A DNA stretch of 64,000 nucleotides from Stichopus chloronotus. Taxonomy: Eukaryota > Echinodermata > Holothuroidea > Aspidochirotida > Stichopodidae. Made by a program: the position numbers and the translations under genes. This document shows positions 36,813 to 51,600 of this stretch, in pieces; position 1 is the stretch's first letter; each line of letters opens with the position of its first letter. The stretch spans positions 9,177,506 to 9,241,505 of the forward strand of contig CM037838.1 of NCBI GenBank assembly GCA_021234535.1, given 5' to 3'. The notes beneath the pieces are model-generated. The model ran no database searches, had not been told where the DNA came from, and worked only from the letters and a program-made list of their open reading frames with translations.

Positions 36813-39800
36813 GCAGTTTGATCATTCAAATTGCGGTTTCAATTTCTATTGATCACAGTAGTAGATTCCTTTATTTCCATAATTACTCAGCTGAATGATG
36901 TCAAGTATTACAGGAGTTAATTACCATCATTGAAACATGGTTGAAGAGGAGATGTCATGGATCAATACTGAAACATTTGTTTTAAAAGCAGCTTTTCAAA
37001 ACTGAAGTTGCATAAATAAAGCCAGCGTGAATGCTCATTAAAGGAACACACAGCATGTCAATAAAGGATCACACGGCATGACCCAGAAGAAAAGTCATAA
37101 ATGGTTTCAAAGAGATTAATTCACTCCACGACATTTGCAGTAAAATGTCAAGCTCTTGGAAGTATTCAAAATCATGATAATATGTTTTAGTATCTTTTAA
37201 GGATTTGTTCGCAGTGGACATTAAGAGGCTTTGCCTGAACAAAAATTGGTAGTGTATTTTCCATTTCTACACTTTAGATAGTTCTACTTGGCAGAGCCCG
37301 TGTTGTACACGTACCAGAATGCTTTGTGCATCCTTCAGTGCGTCTTGGCTGAGTGACCCCCAGGGAATTACTTCTCTGGTGCCTACGGCAATTGTTTTGA
37401 TCGATCAAAGTAGATCTTATTGCTAAAAGCTTTTCTTAATGAACATTGTTACTGATATTACAGGAGTTTGTCAGAGACATCATGGTAATGTTTACATTGT
37501 CACATAGGAAGTTTCTCCTTTTATCTGTGGATGAGCAGCTTCTTTTAAATATTGGAAGGTGTATAAAGCACTGTCTGTGATGTTAACCCATTTCCCATTG
37601 ATTGTGTTTACCAGAGGGTGGTCAAGCTTCTTCTTTTTTTTATATGAAAGAGCCATATTACCGCCTTCATGACAGGCTGCACGAGTTGCAAGCCCTTTGT
37701 CATCCTTCTCTAGCGACATGGATAGTATCAAACGTTTGCCAAGATCTTAGTTGTCAGCGTATCAACAAGCTTTTAAAGTGATAAAAACATTATTTTCCAC
37801 TTTTGCTTGTATTCCTTGTTTTAATTTTTATTTCTGTTCAAAAGGGGGGGGGGGGGGTATGGGGGTTTCACACAAACATGCTCAAGCAAGTGCAGACCAA
37901 TTTTAGATATAAATGGTGTGATCACCATGGTATGAGAACCAAAGATGTCTAGGGAGGAACAACTTTGTGGAGATAGTTTATGTGAATATCAAGTGTAAAC
38001 CAGGCTAGTTGCAAATTCAATTATTAAAATTGTGCTGTTTCTTGAATATTGGTACACTTTTAATTTAGGTTTAGGTTCTAATCCAGTATGAACAATGCTA
38101 ATTTGTCTAATCTGACAAGAATCAGTTGTGCAGAAAAAGTATTGGGAATAAGAAAGAGGTGGTATTCTGTCCCCAAGGCTTAAAACAGTATGAAAGTAAA
38201 ACATTGGGATTATTTTAACTTGTCAACGTCGTTTACAACATAACAAATGATCTGTTATTACAATCATTCAAACCGATGCATTTTGTTTCATTGTGAAAGT
38301 CTTCTACAATAATTGTTGTGACTTGATGTATTTTTAAACTTGATTGTAATTCAGTAGTAGTATATTACTGAAGAATATTGGCTCAGCAGCTTCTCTGCAA
38401 TGTAGCAGTTAATAACACTAATATTCATTAGCTAATAAAGACATTGACCAACCCGTGGATTTGTCTTTCTAGTCACATTGTACCAGTCTTGTGTTCAAGT
38501 TTCTTGCTATTCTCTGGAAATTGTTGAATGCCCTGTTCCCAAACCCACGAACTCTTTGCCCTGTCTGTTGTCATGTGAGGAAACATCACATACTGGGCAA
38601 TTCTGCCAACCATAGTCAAAACCCATGGATGCGTTATTTTCTGTGCAGAAAATCACACCATTGATTGTTGTGGGATGTGTAACCAGTAGAACCGTAAGCA
38701 TATACAAACACATTCATCCACAAAAGGATTCTTCACATTCTATGGAGATGCTATTAAAATACTCTTCACATGACTGCAAGCTCTGTTTTAACAACATCTC
38801 TTATTGACATTGTGACTGGACTACTCAATATTTGCATGAACAGACCTCTGTTGACCATGCATTAGGTAACCAACCATTTTAAAGATTCATAGAAACCTGT
38901 AATTTCCCTCAGCAAAACAGCAGCCCTTTACAATCCATTAAATTTAATAGGCTGAATTGCCACTTGATGCCAACAAAATGTCTACATAACCTCAGGACAT
39001 TCAGGCTGGTACGTAAGCAAAGGACTCCTTGCTGTTTGTGAAAGTGACAAGATACATTTTTCGAATTTGAAAATTTTCAGAAAGTGACAAGACTCTTTGT
39101 ACAAATAAGAAACACATCAGACAAGAAAAATTGTTTTCAATACTAATTGTTATAACTTCAGAACCAGTTGTGAACATTTTACATATAATATTTGCCATTT
39201 ACATATGAATTAATACCATTTCAATAAATAAATTAGCATGAAGACACCAAAAAAAAAAAAAGGTGTGTCAATCCAACATCCATGAAACTACCATCAACAT
39301 GGCACATGATGAGGAGAGAAAACCACACACACAGTGTTGAAACCTATGAAGAGCTGTTAACTAATCCACGACCACAAAATAGCAATTTAGTTGAGAGGAA
39401 ATTGTTAGCCAATTTCATATATTACTGAATAATTAGAAAAAGCTGAGTTGATACTGTATACCTCAACCAATTTGACTGGAATAGAAACTTTCCGGTAGAT
39501 AATATTCCGTTTAAAGTTATCGAAAAAGCTTGACACATTTTTCCGGTCTGCGGGTCAAAGTACGGCAAATCACATGATAACCACCATCTCGAGTGATCAA
39601 CATCACTAAATGTTTTTACATGACACTGCAGAAGTTTGCCATGAGGGAAACCAGTATAAAGAGAGGTGCTTCTGTCACTCATTGTACTCCTATACTGGTA
39701 ATCTTTACGATTTGGTGCTTTCTAACAGTCGGCTTAAAAATGGGAACGGCATGTGTCGTGAAACACAGGCGGCCCTGGCTTGGCTCGTTAAGAGGCAGTG

Positions 39801-42800
39801 TCGAACACGACCTGTCAAAACTTGCATCGCACAAAGAGGTGCATTAGTTAGTCCGGTAAGGTACAGTAAGTAGCCACACTGAAGTGATCATAATGCACAT
39901 GGAATAAATGGCAGAACATATGTTGAAAAATTGCACAGCTGGGTCTGTTTGGCCAAAGTGAACTTTGACGTTGCTTTGGCAACTCCCTTTTTTTTGGTAA
40001 TCTTTCAACTTTGATCATTTTAATATATTAAGAACTGAATATACACATGAGATTGGAAAAATGCTAGACGAATGACAAAAATAAATGCAATTATCTACAG
40101 TAACACACGTACTGTAAGTATAACACTGAACTGCTGTGCTACAGTACCACAGGCAGAATACAGTCATGTTGTTTCCAAATGAAAGTGGCTTTACCCAATC
40201 GTAATGATTTCAAAACTGGCTTTCACAAACTATATCTGAATGCATGAGCAAGAATGGCAGAGTAAATCCTATGCAAATAATGAACCATCTTAAAAGACCT
40301 GCCAGTAGATACTGCCTCATCTTGACTCCTTTCCATAGATAACCAGAATCATTCAACATCATTGATAATTTTCAAAATCCTCTCCATGGTAAAACTTAGA
40401 GTGACTGTAGTCTCATGAACTGGCAAGATTTCCAAATACATGGATAAAATTACATGGGTGGTCACCTTTTTGTGCTGCTAACTTTGCAACTCCATCCCTG
40501 GCAACGTACAGTATTTCATGGGCAAGTTACACATTTATCCAGGCCATTGTTATCCCCAGGAGTATTACAGTAGTAGGGGACATTCCATCCCCCCCAGTGA
40601 GAATTACCCCCTCCCCTGATATCATGATTGTCCCCTAAAAGAATCCCAACCTGTAAAAAAAAACTTCACTTGGCTAAATACTGTAGTGTTGCAATATGCT
40701 GCTGCCATTTCAAAAGCAGCAAGAAATTGTCCCTCAAAGAGGCACCATTATGCTTCATTAGTATCTGAATTTATGAAAAAAAAAAAAAAAAAGTTCCTGG
40801 CAGTGAGACTGAATCCCTCCTATCAAACAGCACAGCCGCAAGACACCCTCCCTATCTTGAAAATCTGAGAAGAGCTACTGCAGGTATTTTAAGATTGATC
40901 ATAAATTCACCTTTACCAAAAACAGAGACAAGCACTGAACTCACCGCTCGGCACCTACGAAAACTGGAAATATGAGACAGGATGCACAGCAACCTCGACT
41001 GCGACTAGATGACGTACTGTATACAGAATATTACTACACAAAACCAACTGAACAGTATTAAACATGTTTCACTCGAACCTGATGAGTTGTCAAAGCAATT
41101 TGAACTGATCAAGTTATTACAGCTGTACAAATACCAGATGGAGATAAAAGAACAACGACAAAAATGGAAGGAAAGACAGGATTCAGACCATGTCAAAATC
41201 TGTTTGCATTAGTTTCTATGCGGTTTTCGTAAATTTGTGGAGCCTACAAACTAAAATACAAATTCAGTAGTAAAAAAAAATGCAACCTCTTCAGATGGTG
41301 TGACCAATTTAACAACTCTGACAGAGGCTGAAAAAACCTATTGCCTGATTTCTCCCAGCACGTTCAACCGACATGCCTGTTAAAGAGTTAAACACTCCCT
41401 GAACGAGTCACAGACTTCAATCGAACCAAGTAATGCAAATCTTAACAAAAAAAAAGGATTGCCAGGGAGAAAACAAAGTGGTAAGAGTAAAAAATGACAG
41501 TCCAGAGATCTCCAGCGCATGTTGTCAGCAAAATCTGTGACAAAAACACTGGCTGAGAATTTTTTTTTGGTCAATTTGTCATATCAGTGGCAGAATGGTC
41601 TTTTCTTTTTGTTTACCAGGAGAAATAAACATTCAGAGACTGATGAAAATGAATCTCATGACCAGATAATGACAAGGGACAAAATAGTGTGAACAAAATG
41701 ATCAGCAGCTTTCGATAATAGGTATTTGAATTGGTCAGCAGTCAGCCTGTTTTGGAAAAGCTGATGTTCCATAAAACACGGCGGTGTAAATGAGTGGGAA
41801 CTCAACCCACTCACGTATGTGCCATAGTCGGAAGTTGTGGCTTCAGTCTTCAAACAATTCGAAAGCAAATTAAACTTTTCAGGTGAGTTGGACCAGATAA
41901 AATATCGATTTAAATCTGCAACGGAGCTCACGTGAAATTGAATCACAACTGGGCTTTCATGGGACGCAAACTGCAATAATGTGAACCAAAGTTATTTCTT
42001 CCCCTGTGTGGGTATATACAGTCTCTACTGAGAAAAATTCATGTATTTAATAACTAATGAACAAACACATAAAAAAAAAAAAAAAATTTCATTGTTGTTT
42101 TCATACACTTCATAAAGCAAGAATGAAAGAAAAAATCATAAACTTGTAAAGAACAATGATAGGGCAAGCATGAACAGAATACAGTATTTGGTCACATATA
42201 CATTCATGTCCAAACTCGAAAACATATTTTTGTATCTGTCAATTGATTGTGACCTTCTAAAACCGACAAAATATGTTCATGATGTACATGATGTACTGAA
42301 ATGCTTCAGAGCTGAGAACAGTTAAAAATTTTTTCCAACGATCAATTACTCATGCCAATATTTGTTTTCAATCTGAATTCTTAAGAACTACAGTACTTTT
42401 ACAACATCCACTGTGCATAAGTAGGGTTCTCTCGTAATCCTTACGGCAGGTTTTCTTTTGTTTGTTGTCATATGATAACTAATGTAATTATTATTGCCTT
42501 ATGATGGATTTAAGAATATATAGGAATTTACGGCAATAAATTCACATGTACCATACTTGTATCACATTTCTTACATCTCTTAAAATACAATCTGTAAGAT
42601 TACCAGGACAGTGGACAAACAACAAAACAAGATTATGTAACACATACATACTTGGGACGTATTCCTTCTTTCAACTGTCATTTGTGACAATCACGCTCAT
42701 GATACTGCATAAAACGATTTACGATAGGCACACCGACGGCGACCTAGATGACCCACATCACTTGAGAGAAAATTCCTTACAATAATTGCCCTTAAACTAT

Positions 42801-44100
42801 AATTACATGGAATGGAAATTTCATCCCACTTGGATATCCAATCGACTTAAAGTTCCTTTTATGTAAGTCCACGTTCTTCTCCTTTGAGGAAAGGAAGAGA
42901 TCATGAAATAAGCAAATCCGTACAATCCCCCAAATATGCAATCTTGGTTTTTCTTTCAATTATGCAGCAAGATAGGTTTGGGTCTTAAGGGCTCTGTAAA
43001 AGACCTCACTAAGTACAACCTTGAAAGCAACAAAAGTTACCACTCCATTGGGAACACCATCCTTGTTGATAACTCAGTTTAACTGACAAGCACCTTAGTA
43101 CAACTGCTAGTGACCAGGTCAATTAAAAGAGGATCGGGAAATACTGTTGAAAATGGAGCAAGTTTAAACTGCCAAGATATATTTTTTTTTCTTTTGTGTG
43201 CCTGCACAGTCTGTCATCCCTATTGGTGTTTATACATCAGACATTCAAAGTGGGAGAAGGATCCATTATACTGCGAATCATAGCTGGTGTCACAAACTTA
43301 CAAGAAAAGGGATGTGAAAAACTGACTTTTGAACCAAATGGAGAAAATTTTCTGAAAAAAAAAATCTGGAGGGTAGTCGTGAATGAATGAATGATATGCA
43401 ACTAAAGGACTACAGAGAGTTCACTTTTGGAAGAAATGGAAGAACATGGCAGCAATAAAGGATGGTTTGCTTAAACATTCAACTACCTATGCCCTAATCC
43501 TGCCCCCACCAAACCCCAACCTTCATCCTGAATGATGGGACCGAAAGCATCATGTCATAGTTACTTGTACGTTCACTCCTTCCAAGCTAAACAAGTCTAA
43601 ATGTTCAATTCAATGACTTTTGACAAATCTGCGAGTCAATACCACCTTCCATTGCATCATCATGTCGTCCACTCGACGAGGACATGCACGCTGCAATGAG
43701 GGCGTACAGTAGTTCCATCTGAAAGGTGAAATGCCACTTGTTCTGTGGAAGCTATTGGATAGTTTGATTTTTGAAAACAATGCTTGGGGGAAAAAAGCAA
43801 TAGGCAATTGTGAAAGGGAAATTTCCAAGCAGAAAACGAGAAAACGACTTGAATACATAAGTGACTGTGCATTGGGTAGTCAAAGGAAATTTGATGATAC
43901 ATTTGTTAATACGTGACAACAGCAGCACAAACAAAGTGTACAAGTGTTAAATGAAAGTGATGCTGGCTGAAGTGATTTGAGGCAACTATTATTAAAGTTA
44001 CCTAAAGACTTACTGTAAGTCACTTTCATTCATCCAAAACTGCTATCATTTCTCTCTGTTTCTCATATGTCAGAGGGACGAACCAGAATCTCCTCAACAT
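36813..44100. other. Convergent intergenic region between UBR4 and flower
   Basis: AT-rich sequence with poly(A) runs (near 39249, 40776 and 42070), a poly(G) tract at 37843-37857 and scattered short frames of up to about 106 codons. I recognise no protein, tRNA or other RNA gene. The longest frame, on the minus strand at 41656-41976, has ordinary composition but no family match that I know. Parts may belong to long 3' UTRs of either gene. Confidence 0.5.
37015..37080 (+). terminator. Cluster of poly(A) signals with a 23-base tandem duplication
   Basis: AATAAA occurs at 37015-37020 and 37060-37065. A 23-base unit is tandemly duplicated at 37035-37057 and 37058-37080. The first copy carries ATTAAAGGAACACACAGC and the second AATAAAGGATCACACGGC, so the duplication yields two alternative hexamers. 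It could serve a longer UBR4 transcript; use is unproven. A further AATAAA lies near 38434. Confidence 0.4.
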
Positions 44101-44122
44101 TTTTGTTTAATTTCCTATTTTC

Positions 44123-44128
44123 TTTATT
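44123..44128 (-). terminator. Candidate poly(A) signal for flower (AATAAA on minus strand)
   Basis: TTTATT on the plus strand reads AATAAA on the minus strand, about 1.5 kb past the flower stop. It is the only canonical hexamer I found between about 41000 and 45610 in that orientation. It implies a 3' UTR of about 45610-44100; this is inferred. Confidence 0.35.
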
Positions 44129-45610
44129 TTCTGTTGGTCCACCATGACAGGGAGCAGTTTTTGCTGCCAGAGAAATTTGCTGGGTAAAATTTGGAGTGGA
44201 CAAAAATACACAGAGAGCACAATTGATTTCCAGCACAACGGTATAAGGTTGTCTTTTGGGTGAAGGTGTAGTAATAATAGATGGTAACCTAGCTGAAGCA
44301 GATATCCCCACTTCTCTTCTATCATCAATGCTTGCCTTACTGACCATCAAGTGGAAGAACTGTTACATCAAGAGTCCCTATGGCCCGGAAGTGGGAGAAA
44401 GAATGCAGGGAAAGAAGAGAGAGGGGTGGGGATGTGATATGCTGTATTGTTCCATCCCACGTAAATGTGCATGCTGAAAACAATTTACTGCTCACACCGC
44501 GACTAACAAATGACTACATCAAGCATTTTCTATTGACACTGTCTGAGTGCAAAAGGAGAAAAAACTGTTTTGAGGCATCAACATTTGGGGAAACAAACAG
44601 GCATGGACATGTGCTACCAGTGACTCGTACAGAGTATTACATTAAAGGAAATGTTAATCTAATGGGAATGTTGGTTGGGAATGAATGAGAGTATGACAAC
44701 AGAAATACTGCAGTAAAAATCCATCTACTGTAACATGGATAAAAGCAACTGATGCTGATACTTCTTATTCACAGGACACAAAGTGCAATACCTACTGGCA
44801 CTTAATTGCACTTCATACAGTTAACATGAGTAACTTCTACAAATACCGCTTTGCAAATCACCAGTGCACCTTACCTGGAGATGGAGGAGTGATATCCACT
44901 TGACAAGAGGTCAGTGAAAGTCCTCTGGCAGGATTCCTTTAAACGTGACATCCACCATCAGTAAAACAGATGGAACAAAAGACCTCTCTTCTTCAAAAGC
45001 TCAATGATATCTTTCAATAGCTCAATAATCGACACAAATCTTGGTCTTCATGTTTGGAGACGAAAGTTGTCCATGTAGTTCAGACGATCACTCTGAACAA
45101 TGCTCAATCATGATGTGTTTTAGATGACTTCTGGGGGATAACTCTGTATCTGTCTGCCAATGCACTAGAATGTCTCCTTAAGAACTGAAAGCTCAGCGTC
45201 CAATCCAGCATGATGAGGCCCAACATGGTTTTGCCACCCATGGAGGGTCGAAGATTCGAGCTTAGAGCGCACAGGAGCAGACTGGCAAAGTTACTGTACG
45301 TACAACATGAAGCACAAAAACGCAGATTTCCTCTTCCCAGAATCAACTTATATAACAGTACCTTAAATTTTCATAAACAGCAGGATACAATGGCTCCACT
45401 AATTCCACCATTTCTCTGGCGGTTCCAATTGATGAAAGAGGACCTTGGGTTTCACGATGGAGGGAGTCACTAATCTAACATTTATAACTCACACACCAAC
45501 TACACAATTCCCTTCCGACGGTGCTACATCCCCTGCCCTGGTTTTGTGAAAACACAATTCCACGAATAACTGAAGAGTACAAACAATGGACATCGTCCAC
45601 GTGGGACAAA

Positions 45611-48600
45611 CTATGGATATGGTGAGTAGTTAGGAGGTTTCTCCGCGGGCTGCATCTCCGACATGGTCACAGCTTGGTTCCCGCCTCCTCCCGTGAGATG
45701 GTCTTGCCTCGCCAACTTGACCGCGTCTCCTCTGTAACAAGTGATAGGAAACACACACAGGTAGAAAATGGTAGAGGCAGTCCTACAAATGGTGCAGTGT
45801 CTTCCTCAAGAAGCCACTATTCTAAGATAGTATTGTTTTCATTGGTTCCTAAATCTCCGAATTGAGTAATTTTTGCTCCTAAATGATGGCTTTATCATTA
45901 ACATCAATTTCCACATTACACCCCACATCAGATTTGTGTGAAGGAATCTAGACTACCTACATGCCCCTAGACCTTCTCATGAGTAGGACCACCTATTGTC
46001 CCTTGAGAAAATTCCACTTTGAGCTATTTACTGTGTATGTTATGGTGAACTTTGGCAATCTGACACACATGAAGTGTTTTGTTTTTCACTTATGAAGGAA
46101 TCGGATAACGGTTTTGGATCCAGGTGAGAAAATGCCATTCAGGTACCCATGCATCCAGGTTAGCTGTGAAAACATTAAAAGGTTTGTTTCACCTTTCATT
46201 GCTTAAGAGAAGCATTTGAATTTACTCTTAGGAGGAGCAAGAAGGTCTATTTTCTGATCAGGACACACTGACACCTGGCTCCCCCACCCAATAAAAGCAG
46301 CTGCACACCATGCTGAACCACTGTTAAAGCAGACTGTTTGAAGCTTTGTACTGTACACATCCTGTCATTAATACTGTGTTCAATTTACATAATGTTAGCT
46401 TGTTTTGCAAAATGTATGTATTACATTAGGCCTTGAGAAAGTAAACAAAAAATTAACTCTTCAATCTAGCCAACCAGTCTGTGATCAAATAAGTCAAAGT
46501 TCTCCTCCCCCCCAAAAAAAAATGATCACAAAAAAACTTACTACAAAAAATACCTCTCTTCAACGTTCTGCAAGAGATATGTGTAAGAGGGGTTTGCTTG
46601 ATGCCCTCTTCACTAGTTACAAATGACTAACCTGTCTCCTTTAGACCCACTGCACTTTAAACTACTAGGCTATGTAGGTACTATATAATGCCTGTCACCA
46701 CAATACCACAATGTGTTTAAGACCAACTGCCTCTTAATTCTCCAAAACCTTAATGGTTTTAGGAGTGAAATCTATGATAAACTGGCAGTAGATGAACATT
46801 TCTCAAAGGGCAAAGGTTTGGAGTGGGCTCAAGGCAGTCAGGGAGGAAGACAGCAGCAGGTCATACTCATACTGTATAAGCTCAATCAAATATCCTGTTC
46901 CTTTCGAATGCCAGACAATTGCTCCCCAGGACAGAAACAACTAGGTCTCTTGACACCATGTGAAATAACACTCACTGGAGGGGCTTATTTTTGGGGGGTT
47001 ATCAGTCCGGGGGTATCTGTCCAGGGGGACATTTGTCCTCAGTTATCTGTACAATCATTTTCCTTGCTGCTTAGTCCAGCTGCAGCATGCAAGAGGGGAA
47101 AAAGATGTAAATTGACACTCACTTCTTTCCGATGAAGACGATGCCATAGAGAGCACCGACACCCATCACAAGGAGAATCCCCAATATTTGTGTGACCCCT
47201 ATGCACATGAAGAAAGTTGCAATTGGAAGCCTGTAAAATGATAAAAATAATATTCCACATAAAACAGGAAAATAACAGAGAGAAAATTGGTGGACTAATT
47301 GACATCACTTTTTGAATATTTTGTTATAATATTTCTAGTCATTCTTCAGCTTTTATGTAAGTTACATTAGCTCAGTACCGATACTCTGTGGCTTGATCTT
47401 AAATACAGTATTATTGAACTCACTAGGTCGTTCATCTCTAAATGCAGTTCATTGGCCATTGTCTGCAAAAGGTTTTGGAGTGTGAAAGAGTTAAAAACCC
47501 TTGGAATGTCGTTGTCTAATACTTCCAAACAATTACGGTACACGTTATAACCCCCCGCCAGTCAGACTGACCCTCAAAACAGTAAGTGTGGCATGAATCT
47601 ATTAATCTTCTTTTCTTTTAACAATAACACATGCATCATACTGTATGCAAATTTGACTGATGAAATTACCATCGGAAAACCTAGACTAGCAGCTAACGTT
47701 CAAAATCAGCGAGATGTCACAAGCCAAATAAATGAAATAAATTGTTAAAAAGTGTTTGTTACAGTACCTAACACGCTAGAGCGTGTACTATACCTTGCAA
47801 CATCTCTACGAGGGTTAGGAGGTAACACCACTTCCCAAGTTCCCATACCACTTTTCTTTGTGTGGACTGTAAGTCAATTGGGATACCATATACAAATATA
47901 CTACTCAGGGGTCTTGCTAGGCAAATTTTAGTGCCAGGCTCTAGGTAAGGAAAGCAGCCACTTCTGGTCAAGGGGGGACCTTGTATCAGGGCCCCTGGTG
48001 GGGTCCAAAGCAACACCCTGGTGGGATCCAAGGAGCAGTTCCCTTCAGCAGTCTGTCTTGTACAAAGCAGTGTTATGGGAACTATTTGCAAACTCAATTT
48101 TGATTCAATAGATCACTGCCCCCATCACATTTACAACATTTTGTGAGGTTTGTGCCAGGCGGTAAGGCATAAACTGATCGTGAATGCTGGGCTGGAAGTA
48201 CTAGACAGGTACTGCCAACCATAGCAACAACCCTGATACTATCTATTCTAAGCATACAAAGCCTACAGAGTAATATCTACTGTTCCGTTTAATTGCAACA
48301 TTCCCAATGCTCCGCCATGCATGCACTCTACAGGTATAGTATGCAGACTCTTCTAAAATACTTGATCTGCAGCTAGGAAGAGATGACAATCGTGGCATAC
48401 TTACAGGAGGTAAAGTGCAGCTTTGATCAACGGACCAAGCGACTGGCTCCAGGTCCCGATTTTGTCGGTGACTTCAGAAAACTTACAGCATATTGGGGCT
48501 TCCATCACTATGAGACCAAAACCAAGCAGGCTGCAGTGTCAAAGGAACAAACACAAACAGTACAAATTTTGACATACATTTTAGGTGAGAAGTGGTCACA

Positions 48601-51600
48601 CAAACACACTAGTACACAGAAAGCACAGTCATACAGTACTGGCCTTCGGCAAGGGACTGTACTGGAGGAGTCAACAGGGTGGAGTCTCACATTTACCCCC
48701 TTCAACAAACCCCCCTTCAGCGTCATTCCAACGTGACCATCTGGTCATGGGACAAAGGTCATTTGTTTGGTTATACCTACCCTGTGTGGTTGCATCACCA
48801 TTTTGATTCAACAAACAATCTTTGAATGATTTCTGCAAATTTTCCAATTAATAAATTGCTATGTTATGTAAAATAGTCCTAGTCTGTCGTAGGACTGATT
48901 TTGCTTCATGCAGCAATGATTACTTACAGTAGTGCCACAGGTAATGTATATACTTTCATGCTGCGAGACTGCAACAATCCTATCACGTAACAACTAGTGT
49001 TGTTGCTACATGAAATTTTCGAAAATGATATCACGAGCACTTTCCCCTCAATTGCCAAACAATATCACGATATCATACTGTAGGGGTATAAGTTGGAACC
49101 AAAGCACATCTATGTGAATGAACATGTGTAAAACCATGGAGGGTGTACAGAAGTCACATTGTGCAACCTAAGTAAAACCTTAATTCTGACAAGACACTCT
49201 ACACTCTGTATTTTCATGTACAGTTAATCAATTGAGTCAATTGACTTCATTAAAGTTTTACTCAACCTTAAAGGGGAAATAAGGGTTTGACTGAGTAAAT
49301 TCCCCTTTAGTTGGTTTTTCTTTCTAAACTGATTGTTCACCGAAATATAGAGACGTTGGGGAGGAGTTTGAAGGTAGAAGAAACGGTAATTATTGCGTTA
49401 ATTACTGTTGAATGAGAAGTCTTAATATTTGTCGGGTACAAAAGATAAACGTTCATGTACATGACAAGACAGCCTCCTCTATATGATGACCAATCACAGC
49501 GGAAGACTGAGATGACGTTATATGAATAAACATAAACCGAATGTTTAAGGTTCTCATGCTGTTCGTGCATTGCCCAATGCTAAGTACACAAGAGTGATAG
49601 TTGATGATACATACAGTACACTACGTATGAAACTGTTCAGCCGCACCTCCTCATACCTTGAAAAGGCGATAGTATTGAATATTCATATTTGATTCGATGA
49701 ATATGGATGTTACAGACTTTCCAAGTTCTTCACTGATCTTTTGAAAATTTGACTCATTTCTTGGAATTGTCCACATGTTTTGAGATAATCTTGATCATAT
49801 TTGTTAGTCATAACTCATTGTACGATACCGGTGGGGAATTGTAGTAAAATATATTGTGAAAATAAACCCTGATTTCCCCTTTAAGGTCTGATTTCTTGTT
49901 TCCTGACATTATTTACTGTAATTAGATCAAAATCGGTTCAGGTACATACATTTTTTTCCCTCCTCAGATATACAAACATTATTGCTTGGGTTCTTTCACA
50001 AATGATGTCAGGAGCAAAAGTCTCAAAACGGCACTATTTCCCGATATCACAACAATGCTGGTAACAACCAAAAATAAATGTACAGTAATGGCATAATTTT
50101 TTTTCAGATAATAATGCGTGGTGTCTGTTCAGTTTTTGCTACTTTTATGCGACACTTAAATTAAAAAGTTGTAACTGTGTGAAAGACGCCTTTCTTATGT
50201 ACAGGACTACACCTTCACTCCAGAACAATAATAAAACTAGAGCACCAATTGGTGCAGAAGCTCATACCTCATCATCCTGAAGGTACCATTTATGTATCAT
50301 TATGTCAAATTATAGGTACCACTGAGTATCATTATACCAAATCATCAACACTGTGCAAGAAAATCTGTAGGACTGCACAATTTTCAGAATTTCATAAACT
50401 AGAGCACCAACGTTGTAGAAGTTTGATCTTTTAGACTAACTGAAGTTCATGAAACAATTCAAAGCCTCCCTTTAAGTCCAAATACTGGTCAACATACCTG
50501 AGGGCAATACAGAGTTTCAGTTAGCAAAGCAACCGACACTGTCCAATTACTCAATTATCATTCATGCACGATAGGGATATTTGAGATGTACATGACATTT
50601 TAAAGGGGCACTTTAACAGTAGAAAAAGATGTAATTTGCAGAATTCCATAAAATGGGCCATTAGGTCCACATGGGAGTCTTGGACTACCAATTCCTGAAC
50701 ACCCTGAAGGGCCTAATAACTGCACATCATTGTGACAAATCATCAACATCGTACAATATAATCTGTAGGAGAAGAAGCATCTTGTAGAATTTCACAAAAT
50801 GGACCATAGGGTCCACATGGGACCTTAGACTGAAACTTTGAACATGCCAGATGAAGCACCACCTAGGGATTATTGTGTCCAAGTTAAATATAAATCCATG
50901 GATGCATGTGTGAGAAGCAACATTTCAAACAGAATTTCACATAATGGGTCACTGGGCCCACATGTCACCTTCGACCAAAAATTCCTGAATACCCTGAAGG
51001 TACCACTAACAGAGTATTATTATGACAAATCATCAACACTGTACAAAAGTATCTGTAGGAGGAGAAGCATTTTGTAGAATTTCATAAAATGGGCCACAGG
51101 GCGCACATGGGACCTTGGACCAAACATTCCTGAACACCTCAAATAGCCCACCACCTAGGGAACGTTATGTCCAAGTTTCAAACAAATCCATGAAAGCATG
51201 AGGGAGGAGAAGCATTTTGAACAAGTGTGGACAGTAAGCTTTGGTGTCCAAATGTGGGGATCAGTAAAGCTTAAATTGGTATGCAGGTACGGCATTGCTA
51301 AAAGTAACCAAGAATGATATATACCATTTGTCCACTCATCTGTCAGCGAGGTACAGTATACATTCAAAGTTTCCTCACCAAAAGTGTAGTGCTATTCCTT
51401 CATTTATCATAAAAACAGAAACTACAAATTCCATTCATTCACTTGTTGTCTGGGTAAAATTTTATGGTGTGAGAATTCAGTGCTAACTGGATTGATTTTT
51501 GGCAGGACAACTAAATTTTGAAACTTTTAGGACAACCTCATTTACACATGTGTTACAGTGTAGATTTCCCTGGGATTACCAGATAAAAATGCTAAAACTT

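Noticed and set aside
41656..41976. 106-codon minus-strand frame between the two genes
   Set aside because: Composition is protein-like, but I see no recognisable family, no splice partners and no start or poly(A) context. I could not support it as a gene.
48383..48736. 117-codon plus-strand frame
   Set aside because: Antisense shadow over flower exon 3 (48405-48530).
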